A program made the translations under genes and the position numbers. DNA of 64,000 nt, taken from assembly GCF_037081775.1 (NCBI RefSeq), contig NZ_JBAMHQ010000001.1:1178001-1242000 (forward strand), written 5' to 3'. The notes below the pieces were generated by a model. It was given only the letters and a program-made list of their open reading frames with translations. It made no database searches and was not told the origin of the DNA. Below, piece after piece: positions 55,081 through 63,486 of the stretch; the stretch's first letter is position 1, and each line of letters opens with the position of its first letter. This DNA comes from Haladaptatus sp. ZSTT2. Lineage in GTDB: Archaea > Halobacteriota > Halobacteria > Halobacteriales > Halococcaceae.

Positions 55081-56867
55081 ATTCAATCGCTTCCTTTGGA
55101 ATGGCACTCACTGACCGCCTCGCAGAGGCGGTTTCAGATGGGCGTGTCTGTGATCCAAAAACAGGAACGCCGGCTCCAAAAAGCCACTATGCAGAAGCTT
55201 GTTTCTCCGTTGCTGCGCTTCGAGTGGCTGCAGAACGAGGCGATAGTGAGCTGCACGACTGTGGCGTTGAAGCGCTTACCACACATCTCAGTAGAGCACG
55301 CGATGTTCGTGGGCATGGAGAGTTCACTTCATTTGCGCTGTTAGAGTTGCTAAGCGACGTACGCGCGGGAGTATACAAAATCCCGTACACGGCCGAGCAA
55401 CTTGTGAGTCAAATAGAGTTCGAATCGGGCCTATCAACCGGGCATGGAAACAATTGGCTGTTGCTCCAACTCCTCTGTCGAATGAAATATGCAGAGATGG
55501 TAGAAGATACGCTTTCTGCGCAAATACACCGAAAAGCCCTTGCGCAGCTTGCAGTACACTGGCAATCTGCCGACGGCATTTTCCAAGACCAACCACGAGT
55601 TCCAATTGAAGAAAAAGAAACGCCACTCACGTACCACAGCAAAATGACGTATCTCGCCGCGCGACTCGGTGAATACAATCCTGAGTGGACAGCTCGTACA
55701 AAACTGGGACTTTGGGCACTCTCGAACGCAACCTTGCCAACGGGCGAAGCACACTATTTTGGGAGGAGCGAGAACACCCTATTCGGGTATGCATGTGCAC
55801 TTGCTTCAATTTCAACAATTTGTTCGACTGTTGAATGTCCCCCATGGATGGAGACGCTCTGGGAGCGACTCAAAAAATATCTTAGAGAATCGTTCAACCC
55901 AACTAGTGCAAATGCAGTCCCTGCTCGCTGTGGAGCACCCGGAGTGCCAGTAGACGGATATGTTTTCGATACAGTATACGCGGCGTACGCGGCAATGTTA
56001 CTAGTTGGCATCCAAAAGCCAGATCGCAATTCTACTGAGAAATCAGAGTTCGAAAAAAAACCGAGATCGTTCGAGGTGATTGTTGGAAGTGAAGGATGTA
56101 TGGGTCTCGCGCCAGTTGGTCAGACCAAGTATACGCTCTCGCGTCCAGACCCTCGCTATGCAGGGATGGTTCCATTGGCGCTCTCATACGAGAGCTGCCC
56201 CATATTACCGGGTGTTCCAGCCGATGCATGGAATTGGGCATCGCTCCCATTCCTTCCGACCGTAGTAATTGACGAAAAACCGTATTCGCCTATTCGATGG
56301 GATTCCATAGTTGAGCGAGATACAGAAACGGTTGCATTATTCGGAACGGGACGATTTACGCAACTGCCTGCAACGACAGGACGGCCAGATTCGTATAGCG
56401 AAGAGGACACCTCAGTTCCAGCATGGAAACGCCTTTCTCGGCGGCTGTTTTTGCACATCGGAAAAGACTGGTACAAGAAACAAGCGGCTCAAATTTCAGC
56501 GTCCGTTTCTCGAAGCATCTTCTATCGGAAGGACTGTGACGTGTTAGCAATGCTAACGAGCACAGAGATGAACGAAGGGCGTGTCATTCCGTCGAGCGGT
56601 CTGATCTCCGAGAACTACACAGAATCACTTACAATTGAACACTCACAGTGTGTGAGCAAAGAGGAATCAGACATTCGTGGCCACCATGGCCCAGGTACGT
56701 CGATACTGTTCTCAGAAACGAATACACCGTTCAAATCGGTGTTCGTAATCGACCCTGGGAACAACGTAGATACGGTCAATACCACATTTACCAACGGTTT
56801 TTCAACACGAATTAGACTGAAAAACGAGTCAGAGACGCTCGTTTTTGAACACAGCAATAATTTTTGA
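55077..56867 (+). CDS. Large protein with possible alpha/alpha-toroid and beta-sandwich, unknown
   Basis: 596 residues. Residues about 30-310 contain paired helices with conserved-looking aromatic, histidine and asparagine positions (STGHGNNWLLLQLLCRM, LTYHSKMTYLAARLGEYN, VPVDGYVFDTVYAAYAAMLL), which recalls the toroid of heparinase II/III- or alginate-lyase-type enzymes. Residues about 335-596 are beta-rich, as in the C-terminal sheets of those lyases. No signal peptide is present, so if it is a lyase it is intracellular or exported by an unknown way. Assignment to a lyase family is tentative. Its last 39 bp overlap the end of the convergent flippase. Confidence 0.6.
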   Translation: MNSIASFGMALTDRLAEAVSDGRVCDPKTGTPAPKSHYAEACFSVAALRVAAERGDSELHDCGVEALTTHLSRARDVRGHGEFTSFALLELLSDVRAGVYKIPYTAEQLVSQIEFESGLSTGHGNNWLLLQLLCRMKYAEMVEDTLSAQIHRKALAQLAVHWQSADGIFQDQPRVPIEEKETPLTYHSKMTYLAARLGEYNPEWTARTKLGLWALSNATLPTGEAHYFGRSENTLFGYACALASISTICSTVECPPWMETLWERLKKYLRESFNPTSANAVPARCGAPGVPVDGYVFDTVYAAYAAMLLVGIQKPDRNSTEKSEFEKKPRSFEVIVGSEGCMGLAPVGQTKYTLSRPDPRYAGMVPLALSYESCPILPGVPADAWNWASLPFLPTVVIDEKPYSPIRWDSIVERDTETVALFGTGRFTQLPATTGRPDSYSEEDTSVPAWKRLSRRLFLHIGKDWYKKQAAQISASVSRSIFYRKDCDVLAMLTSTEMNEGRVIPSSGLISENYTESLTIEHSQCVSKEESDIRGHHGPGTSILFSETNTPFKSVFVIDPGNNVDTVNTTFTNGFSTRIRLKNESETLVFEHSNNF

Positions 56868-58334
56868 GCGAAATGTCGAGAGGAGCTGTTCTTCTCGGGG
56901 CATGAGTGGAATAACCCACACGGTGAGGGCAAACGTGACCAAGAAGTAGGGGATAGAAAGAACCACTGCAACCAAAGGTGGTAACGACAGCAGCAAAAAT
57001 GGGGTCACGAGGAAGGTTGCGATACCCAGACTACGGAACCACCGAGAGTAGTCTCTAGAAAGGCGGATATGGGAACGAACTGCAAAATACTGGATTGAAT
57101 TGAGCAAAATCAGAGAGACCGCAGTTGCAACCGCCGCACCCACGATGAGATACCGTGGAATAAGAAGGAGATTTAACACAATATTCACAGTCCCTGCAAT
57201 GATATACGAGACTAATACCACGTTTGTGTGCTCAAGCAATTCGAGTAATGCACCGACTGGGCCGAGAATGACGTCAACTAACATTGCGACAGCGAGTATC
57301 ACAAGCGCCGTCGCACCCGTTTGATAGGCTGGGCCAAAGAAAACGAGCAAGATCTCAGTTGCAAACAGCACAGTCCACAGAAAAATGGGGATTGTAAGCG
57401 CAAATGACCAAAACATGATTGTTTGGAGCAAATTTACGAAAGCGCTGCGGTCGTCATTACTGAGTAAGCTGACAGCCGTGGGATACATCGCTTGGTTAAA
57501 TGCACGAAAACCAATCGGGATGACGCTCGCAATAAGGAACGCTGGTCGATATTGTCCCACAGCTTCGGTTGATAGTAACCCGCCAATCAAGAAATAATCA
57601 GCACTGGAGAGCAAACGACCCGCGAACGTCGACAGAAAGAGAGGTAACGAAAACGTGAGTAGCCGTGCTGTTGGAATATCTACTGATCTGAACGTGGAAG
57701 GCTGAATTTCAGAGAAGATGAGAGCGACCCCCCCAATCGCAATTACTATTGAAAGTCCAGCCATGGCACTCAAAACCTCGGAAACCGAGAGTCCAACAAC
57801 TGCGACAGCAAGCGCACCGACGAACTTTACGAAATTTTGGCCGAGCGCACCAACGATTACCGATGTGCCAAACCGTTCGTAACCTTGGAAGCTACTTGCG
57901 AGAATGTCAAGGATTGGCTTGGAGAGCAATAAAAGTGCACCTGCACGGATAACTGGTTCGAGTTCTGGATCATTAAACAGATTGATACTAACATACGGAG
58001 CACCGAAATAGAGCCCCAAGCCGAAAATCAGCGCGAGAAGTGTTGGAACCGTTATACAAAAGAGGATGGTGCCGAATGCACGTTCACTCTGGTTAGTTTC
58101 AAGATATTCGTTAAGATATCGCCGTGTTGCAGAACCCAACCCAAATTGGAGAATTGTTCCCAACACCGATACGATTGTGAGTGCAATGGTTAGTTGACCG
58201 AATGCAGTAGCGGAGAGTACCTGTGCGAAGACAATGTTGTGTACGAACCCGAGTGCTTGGGCAAGGATAGCCGAGATTGAGAGCAAAAGCCCTCCGGCAA
58301 TGAGTTTCTCATAAATCGAGTCGAGCGTGCTCAT
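56829..58334 (-). CDS. Polysaccharide flippase (Wzx-type, MOP superfamily), second copy
   Basis: 501 residues with about 14 hydrophobic helices. LQFGLGSATRRYLNEYLETN and LNLLLIPRYLIVGAAVATAV are characteristic of the polysaccharide biosynthesis MOP family. It is only distantly similar to the flippase at 34.0-35.5 kb, so it is not a recent duplicate. Its start overlaps the stop of the GT4 gene at 58,331-59,506 (ATGA). It probably serves the WbaP/Wzy module in this low-GC segment. Confidence 0.87.
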   Translation of the reverse strand: MSTLDSIYEKLIAGGLLLSISAILAQALGFVHNIVFAQVLSATAFGQLTIALTIVSVLGTILQFGLGSATRRYLNEYLETNQSERAFGTILFCITVPTLLALIFGLGLYFGAPYVSINLFNDPELEPVIRAGALLLLSKPILDILASSFQGYERFGTSVIVGALGQNFVKFVGALAVAVVGLSVSEVLSAMAGLSIVIAIGGVALIFSEIQPSTFRSVDIPTARLLTFSLPLFLSTFAGRLLSSADYFLIGGLLSTEAVGQYRPAFLIASVIPIGFRAFNQAMYPTAVSLLSNDDRSAFVNLLQTIMFWSFALTIPIFLWTVLFATEILLVFFGPAYQTGATALVILAVAMLVDVILGPVGALLELLEHTNVVLVSYIIAGTVNIVLNLLLIPRYLIVGAAVATAVSLILLNSIQYFAVRSHIRLSRDYSRWFRSLGIATFLVTPFLLLSLPPLVAVVLSIPYFLVTFALTVWVIPLMPREEQLLSTFRSKIIAVFKNERL

Positions 58335-59506
58335 AGAACAGACCGATAGACCGAAATGAGGTCATCGAATGTGTATTTGATGTCGTACTTATCCGCCTTT
58401 GTTACTGCGCCAGTGCGGTAGGAAGCGTAATCATCGTAGAGTGATTCGATAGCCTGAGCGAGCGATATGGCGTTGCCCTTTTCAAAGAAAAGACAAGACG
58501 CGTCGGTTCCAATTTCACGGAATGACGCATCATCTGTAGCGACACACGGGGTTCCACAGGCCAGGGCTTCTATCATCGACGTACTTTCGAGTTCATAATA
58601 GCTAGGAATGACGTACGCATCCGCGCGTCGATACTCCTCTGCAAGCGCACTGCGTTCAACGCGACCTGCAAACGTAATCTGTTCACGGATGCTTCGAGGG
58701 ACTGTAATATTTTCTGGAGGAGCTGTCGATCCAAGAATTCGGACACGGACAGCAAACCCTTCATCGGAGAGTGTTGAAATGGCCTTAAATAGTACCTGTA
58801 ATCCCTTCCGTTTCGTTGGCTTTCCAACGAACAATAACTCGAAGGGCATCTCAGCAGTATCCGCAGTCTGGTCGGTTGGGTAGAAGATATCTGTAGGGAC
58901 ACCAGAGCGAAGTGGATGGATTTGGTCCGCATCAAGACCTCTTTCGACAAGAATTGTCCGCATGAACTCACTAAAGCAGAGATATCCTTGTGATTGGAAA
59001 AGCGGTGACGAAAGGAGTGATAGCTTTGTCCGTTCCACGCGCTCTCCATACAATCGCCATTGGCGGAGCAGTGGGGCTTTTTCCTCTTCGATAACCGAAA
59101 GTGTTTGATTGTCAAGAAGTGCCTCTGGAAACATCCGTCCAGCTATGTTTGGTCCAAAAAGAATGGGTTTATCGATAGCAGCGAGCGAAAAAAGAAGTCC
59201 AACCCATGGTGGAAGGTCAACAATGTGGACGAGGTCAGCTGATCGTCGTTTCTTTCGAATTTGTAAAAGCACTTCTTTTACACGAGAGAATCGACTCCCG
59301 CCACGGTAGTGAATAGATTGTGTAGAAACCTTGGCTGGCCCATCGTTCCACAACAGTGGGACGACCTCAAATGTAATATCGATATCAGTGTGTCGGGCAT
59401 AGCGAAGAATATCATTCATTCTTGCATGTTGCCCTGAAAGTTTCGTTGAAAATGAAGGCATCACCACTACGATACGGAGAGGACGAGTGTGGTGAGATTG
59501 AGCCAC
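58331..59506 (-). CDS. Family 4 glycosyltransferase
   Basis: 391 residues. GT-B features are LRIVVVMPSFSTKLSGQHAR at the N-terminus, ADLVHIVDLPPWVGLLFSLA, ELLFVGKPTKRKGLQVLFKA opening the second domain, and PSYYELESTSMIEALACGTP with the EX7E motif. It heads a two-gene minus-strand unit with the flippase and marks the right part of the low-GC glycan segment. Confidence 0.86.
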   Translation of the reverse strand: MAQSHHTRPLRIVVVMPSFSTKLSGQHARMNDILRYARHTDIDITFEVVPLLWNDGPAKVSTQSIHYRGGSRFSRVKEVLLQIRKKRRSADLVHIVDLPPWVGLLFSLAAIDKPILFGPNIAGRMFPEALLDNQTLSVIEEEKAPLLRQWRLYGERVERTKLSLLSSPLFQSQGYLCFSEFMRTILVERGLDADQIHPLRSGVPTDIFYPTDQTADTAEMPFELLFVGKPTKRKGLQVLFKAISTLSDEGFAVRVRILGSTAPPENITVPRSIREQITFAGRVERSALAEEYRRADAYVIPSYYELESTSMIEALACGTPCVATDDASFREIGTDASCLFFEKGNAISLAQAIESLYDDYASYRTGAVTKADKYDIKYTFDDLISVYRSVL

Positions 59507-59768
59507 GGTATCTCATGCAACTATTCGGGGTACTAATTAAAACAATTCGATAGCCAATAGAGATGGTCAGCGTCGTTTTTGACGTTAAGTGATAAGTGAA
59601 TAGTACAAAAAATGTATTTGGATCTCAAAGCCGGCGTGCTGAAAATATCGTATAGTTCGTGAAGATTCGAATTCAGAAAAAAAGGGAATCACCCACCACC
59701 ACTGGATTCGACATACTTACAGGGAATAACTATTTGTGCCATGGTCACATGGGCCAACACGTATCGTT

Positions 59769-60038
59769 ATGAAACCGTGCCACAGTTGTCAGTCGGTCAT
59801 CGACGAGTACTACTTGGACAAACAACTCGAACCCCTCCGTGACCTCACCGTAGACGATTTCAACCTCTGTGCGGACTGTGTGGTCATCGTTGCAGATGCG
59901 TGCGTAGAATGCGACGGCGGCGTGTACGTTCCCCGAGCCGAAGCCGCCACACCCGACTACTGTCCGGCGTGTCGAGCTGACCTCATCGCCGACACTGGCC
60001 ACGACCCTGGCTGGCATTGCGATGCCGTGTCCCTCTGA
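59769..60038 (+). CDS. Small zinc-ribbon protein
   Basis: 89 residues from the ATG at 59,769. A start 11 codons upstream is open but adds a tail without similarity to the rest. Four CxxC pairs (CHSC, CADC, CVEC, CPAC) imply two structural zinc sites. The rest is acidic. Proteins like this are common in haloarchaea and have no assigned function. GC content returns here to the level of the left part of the window. Confidence 0.75.
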   Translation: MKPCHSCQSVIDEYYLDKQLEPLRDLTVDDFNLCADCVVIVADACVECDGGVYVPRAEAATPDYCPACRADLIADTGHDPGWHCDAVSL

Positions 60039-60083
60039 CTGACACCCCATTTTTTGGAAACTACACTGGCGACTAAATTCGAC

Positions 60084-61079
60084 CTACAGAGACGTCCGTA
60101 TCTCGTGACCGTCGTTTCGGGAAAGTCCGTCTCGGATTGCATCCTCGACTGAATAGTGCGGTTGCCAGTCGAGCTCCGCGGTTGTTCGGGATGTGTCGAC
60201 GTCGAAGCGGTCCACCAGCGTCTCAGTTCGCGGATTTTCGAGCAGGCGACGAGGAGGTTCCTCCCCGAGAATAGCTGTCGCATGTTGTTTGACGAGCGAC
60301 GCAACGTCAGCGACAGAGGGATCTTCCTTACCAGCGAGTTCAAACTTCGAGACGCCGGTCCCTTCGCTCTCAAGTTCCTCTAACAGCTTCTCCGCACTCA
60401 ACACATACGCCTTTGCCACGTCCTTCACGTGCACGAAGTTTCGCGCCTGCGTGCCGGGCTTATGAACGGTCAGCGCTTCACCAGCAAGCGCCTTCTCGAC
60501 GAAGATGTTAATCACGGTTGGCTTCGAGACTGTCGTCCCATCGATTTCGTGTTCCCCGTAGAGATTCGATTTCAAGAACAGGTGTGCAGGGAACGCATCT
60601 TCAGCCATCGTCTCGATTAGTCGCTCGTTCAGGAGTTTGGTTTCGCCGTACAGATTCATCGGATCCCGTGGATGGGAAACGGTAACGGGGAACTCCTGTG
60701 GGTCGCCGAGGACGGCCATGCTGAACGGGAAGACGAGTGCCGCGCCGGTCTTCTTACAGAACCACGCGACGTTGTTCGTCCCCTGGACGTTCACCTCGAA
60801 GGCAAGATCGGGATTCTCGTCGCAGTCTTTCACTCCTGAAATCGCCGCGAGATGCATCACGATATCCGCACCTGAAAGCGCCTCCGCAAGCCGAGCTCGA
60901 TTTCGAATATCGACGTGCTCGACGTGAACGTCTCCAATCTGCGAAACCTGCCCCTGGTAGAAGTTATCGAGCGCCGTCACCTCCCACTCTGGATGGGCGT
61001 TCTGTAAGTCGGACACCACACGGCTTCCAATATATCCGGCCGCACCTGTCACGGCGACGTGTGGCTGATTGTCGGTCAT
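60084..61079 (-). CDS. NAD-dependent epimerase/dehydratase
   Basis: 331 residues from the ATG at 61,079, so that the Rossmann strand VAVTGAAGYIGSRVV begins at residue 8. An upstream ATG 13 codons earlier would displace it. NLYGETKLLNERL carries the Tyr-x3-Lys catalytic pair, and NFVHVKDVAKAYVLSAEKLL is the typical extended-SDR segment. It acts on a nucleotide sugar. It stands alone on this strand just outside the low-GC module and may supply either glycan pathway. Confidence 0.85.
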   Translation of the reverse strand: MTDNQPHVAVTGAAGYIGSRVVSDLQNAHPEWEVTALDNFYQGQVSQIGDVHVEHVDIRNRARLAEALSGADIVMHLAAISGVKDCDENPDLAFEVNVQGTNNVAWFCKKTGAALVFPFSMAVLGDPQEFPVTVSHPRDPMNLYGETKLLNERLIETMAEDAFPAHLFLKSNLYGEHEIDGTTVSKPTVINIFVEKALAGEALTVHKPGTQARNFVHVKDVAKAYVLSAEKLLEELESEGTGVSKFELAGKEDPSVADVASLVKQHATAILGEEPPRRLLENPRTETLVDRFDVDTSRTTAELDWQPHYSVEDAIRDGLSRNDGHEIRTSL

Positions 61080-61271
61080 TACCTGAACGTTCTCTTTGAA
61101 CTTTATAAATTCCAGCAAGAATATTCAAGGTGACGACACCGAGGAAGCTTCGTTGCGTACACCACTCTACTCATAGAACAGACGAAATGTACTCTCACTC
61201 CAGCCAACTCTGAATCCTCCCTATCGAAGAAGGAAATGGCTGAGAATTTTCCCCCATCACAGGAACGCAAA

Positions 61272-61769
61272 TTACTGCAGCTGGAGCATCGCTCGTCGGT
61301 TCACCAAACAGTCCGTACACACCCAGTGGCCCTCGGGACAGATCAACCCCGCTCTGAGGGCTAACACGATTGGGTCTTCTGGGTCGTCAGCCAGCTCCTC
61401 CTCGTAGTCGTCCCGGTCAATGGGGTGTTCGCCGTCTGCGATTCGACGGGCGGTTTCGACTTTTGATTTCCCACACACCATGCACTCAGCGTCAATCGCA
61501 GGGATGGGAACGAGTGACCGCTTGCAGTAGGCACACTCCATCGTCTGGGTGGGGTCTTTCCCCATCGCGTGTTCATCGGGGAGTCTCCGAGAGAGCGTAT
61601 CCCAGAGTTTGAACCACTCGGCTTGCGACAAGCGGTAATTCGTATCCGATTCGATGACGATATCGCCGTCGAGGAGTTTGTCGAGCTCATCTGTCAGCGT
61701 ATCATCGTATCCAATATGGACGGTGACCGCTGGAAGTAGGTCGATGGTTGAAACACAGGTTTCGCACAT
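61272..61769 (-). CDS. Zinc-finger protein, unknown
   Basis: 165 residues. Cysteine pairs CETC (2-5), CAYC, CMVC, and a later CPEGHWVCTDC cluster suggest two or more zinc sites, with an acidic helical middle (DRDDYEEELADDPEDP). I do not recognise the family. A minus-strand TTTATC TATA-like element lies at 61,846-61,851. It belongs to the accessory right-hand tail. Confidence 0.65.
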   Translation of the reverse strand: MCETCVSTIDLLPAVTVHIGYDDTLTDELDKLLDGDIVIESDTNYRLSQAEWFKLWDTLSRRLPDEHAMGKDPTQTMECAYCKRSLVPIPAIDAECMVCGKSKVETARRIADGEHPIDRDDYEEELADDPEDPIVLALRAGLICPEGHWVCTDCLVNRRAMLQLQ

Positions 61770-61965
61770 GGGTTAACGCATTGCGTGCACGTTGGCGGAC
61801 GTCGTCCCCCGAGAGGAGACGGTAGGTGAGAGGGGCACACGCGATGATAAATTGAAATGTGTGTAAATATTATATAAATGTTCGGTGTACATAGTGAAAG
61901 TTGACTAATTCGACCGCGCTGTGGAGCCGGATACAAGCTGGTGGAGATGTGAGCCAAGCGGCAGG

Positions 61966-62370
61966 CTAGTCGGGTAGTTCTTTCTTCCCACTCCGATAGC
62001 ACTCCCAGCAGGGGAAATCACGTAGGCACGCTTCGCACTCAACTGGTTCTGCGCTCGATGTAGGTTCGACAGCCCCACCATCGGCCATGATACGCTCGAC
62101 CTTCTGAGCTGCCTGCAAGATGGGAGCGCGAATCGCGACGGCGAGTCGATGCTTGCACGCACCCTCGAAGCGGGCATTAGCGGGACAGGTACAGTCGACT
62201 GGGATGCCGTTCGTGATAGTGACGAGGTACTCGTGATTCTCGGAGTCTGCGTAACTGCCGTTTCTGACGAGGACGCCGCGATCGGTGAGTGAGAATTCGA
62301 AGGCCTCGTACTGGGCGCGTTTCAGTGAGCGATTCGTGTACTGCAGTCGGTCGAGAAGGTGTTTCGACAT
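61966..62370 (-). CDS. SWIM zinc-finger protein
   Basis: 134 residues. The SWIM motif CxC-x(n)-CxH is seen as DCTCPANARFEGACKHRLAV after a beta segment HEYLVTITNGIPV. A second cysteine cluster CEACLRDFPCWEC lies near the C-terminus. SWIM domains bind DNA or protein, and haloarchaea carry many such small proteins in plasmid-like regions. Its promoter carries the CCCC-N2-GGGG inverted repeat also found before the TFIIB-like mini-gene. Confidence 0.85.
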   Translation of the reverse strand: MSKHLLDRLQYTNRSLKRAQYEAFEFSLTDRGVLVRNGSYADSENHEYLVTITNGIPVDCTCPANARFEGACKHRLAVAIRAPILQAAQKVERIMADGGAVEPTSSAEPVECEACLRDFPCWECYRSGKKELPD

Positions 62371-62402
62371 GGGGATTCAGCGGAGCCTGTGAGTGGCCCC
62401 GC

Positions 62403-62424
62403 ACCCCTCGGGGGCGGATAAACT
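62403..62424 (-). promoter_or_regulatory. TATA plus inverted-repeat promoter of the SWIM gene
   Basis: On the minus strand AGTTTATCCGCCCC is followed by the rest of a CCCC-N2-GGGG inverted repeat. It ends exactly 32 nt before the ATG at 62,370. The same 22-bp arrangement (18 of 22 identical) precedes the gene at 63,454 with identical spacing. Confidence 0.65.
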
Positions 62425-62476
62425 CCCAGAATTGTGTATCTAAATTAGTGAATTCAAAATTTATCCACCTCCGATA

Positions 62477-62908
62477 TCAGGGACTGTACGGGTTCGTGGG
62501 AGTAGCGAGGCGATATACATCATCTGCAGCGTCGAAATCGTCGTCAAACGCATACAGATACCCCAACCCTTCAGTTTGCATATAGGCTACAATACACGCA
62601 TCAACGAAAGAGAAAGGTGCATGTTGTTTAAATAGCGCTTTTGCTGTCGCAAACGCATCCGCAGTCAGAAACTCGACGTGAAACCGTTGATTCTCTTCAA
62701 TCCGGTTCAAGAGGTCAACTGACGCAGCATGTCCCGCATGCGTTGTAAGGCCATTCAGCGTTTCAGCCAGCACATAGTCGAGGACGACACCTTCTGGCAG
62801 AGCGTTTTCATCGATACCTTGGATAATCGGAAGCGCCTCAGCGTGTGCGTTGTCCCGGCGATATGCTGCTGCAAAAAGAACGGATGTATCGATGAGTGCA
62901 CGGGGCAT
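62477..62908 (-). CDS. vapC: VapC-type PIN-domain toxin
   Basis: 143 residues. The PIN acidic residues are D7 in MPRALIDTSVLFAAA, the glutamate in VLAETLNGL, the aspartate in FSFVDACIVAYMQ and DDDFD near the end. VapC toxins are Mg-dependent ribonucleases that cut tRNA or rRNA. Its ATG directly follows the TAG of vapB with no gap, the classic toxin-antitoxin order. Confidence 0.88.
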   Translation of the reverse strand: MPRALIDTSVLFAAAYRRDNAHAEALPIIQGIDENALPEGVVLDYVLAETLNGLTTHAGHAASVDLLNRIEENQRFHVEFLTADAFATAKALFKQHAPFSFVDACIVAYMQTEGLGYLYAFDDDFDAADDVYRLATPTNPYSP

Positions 62909-63160
62909 CTACTCGACGTCAACTCCCCAAGCATCATGCTCCGATGTGACATCCGTTTCTTCAGCCCCATCGTATCCATCGAAATTGGCGAAGGTCCCCG
63001 TCCGCTGCTGAACAACTTCGATCCTGACGCTCCCATCCGATTCAACATGCCACCGAAGGCGATCGCCATCATTAATCCCAAGCTCACGACGGATCCGAGC
63101 AGGGATGTTCGCTTGATTGCCCGAGACTTTACTCTCAGCGTCAACCCGTTCACTACTCAT
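62909..63160 (-). CDS. vapB: VapB-type AbrB-family antitoxin
   Basis: 83 residues. The AbrB/SpoVT swapped-hairpin domain spans about residues 10-50 (KVSGNQANIPARIRRELGIN, then DGDRLRWHVESDGSVRIEVV). An acidic C-terminal tail follows that would neutralise VapC. Such antitoxins bind their own promoter. The perfect palindrome at 63,193-63,210 is the obvious candidate site. Confidence 0.87.
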   Translation of the reverse strand: MSSERVDAESKVSGNQANIPARIRRELGINDGDRLRWHVESDGSVRIEVVQQRTGTFANFDGYDGAEETDVTSEHDAWGVDVE

Positions 63161-63192
63161 ATCGCTCAGTTTGTATTCCAGTTACAAAAGGG

Positions 63193-63210
63193 TAGTGTGC
63201 AGGCACACTA
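63193..63210. promoter_or_regulatory. Palindromic operator upstream of vapBC
   Basis: TAGTGTGC and GCACACTA are perfect 8-bp inverted arms separated by AG, 32 nt upstream of the vapB ATG. A second inverted repeat TTTGTA-N7-TACAAA at 63,170-63,188 lies between it and the start. Confidence 0.65.
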
Positions 63211-63319
63211 CGCGCACTGGCATTCGGATTTGAGTCAACACAATGGCTACCTTCGACGATTGAGTACTGAGTCAATTTCATATGTAGCGATGGCAGACGG
63301 GCCACAGTACGGACACGGG

Positions 63320-63454
63320 TCATCGAAGCCACCGACAGTCGTCACACACCGTCTCGTGTGAATTTGTAGTAACGCTTCCCGCACATTCAGGGCAGGTGTT
63401 CGTTGGCTGTACGTCTTCGTCGAACGCTTTTTCGTAGATGTTGCTCGTCGCCAT
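63320..63454 (-). CDS. TFIIB-type zinc-ribbon mini-protein (possible truncated TFB N-terminus)
   Basis: 44 residues: MATSNIYEKAFDEDVQPTNT, then CPECAGSVTTNSHETVCDDC and RWLR-stop. The first 40 residues look like the N-terminal zinc ribbon of haloarchaeal TFB proteins, in which CDDC is followed by GLVIDE. Here the frame ends four residues later. One frame over, the DNA continues VGGFDDPCPYCG, so either a frameshift broke a longer zinc-binding gene or the mini-protein is genuine. It has a clear promoter with the shared inverted-repeat motif. Confidence 0.6.
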   Translation of the reverse strand: MATSNIYEKAFDEDVQPTNTCPECAGSVTTNSHETVCDDCRWLR

Positions 63455-63486
63455 TCGAAGTCACGAGGAACTCAGGAGAGCCCCTC

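Noticed and set aside
59507-59768. Possible attachment site at the right boundary of the low-GC segment
   Set aside because: The stretch is AT-rich but no direct repeat matching the left boundary inside the WbaP-like gene could be found, and there is no tRNA or integrase.
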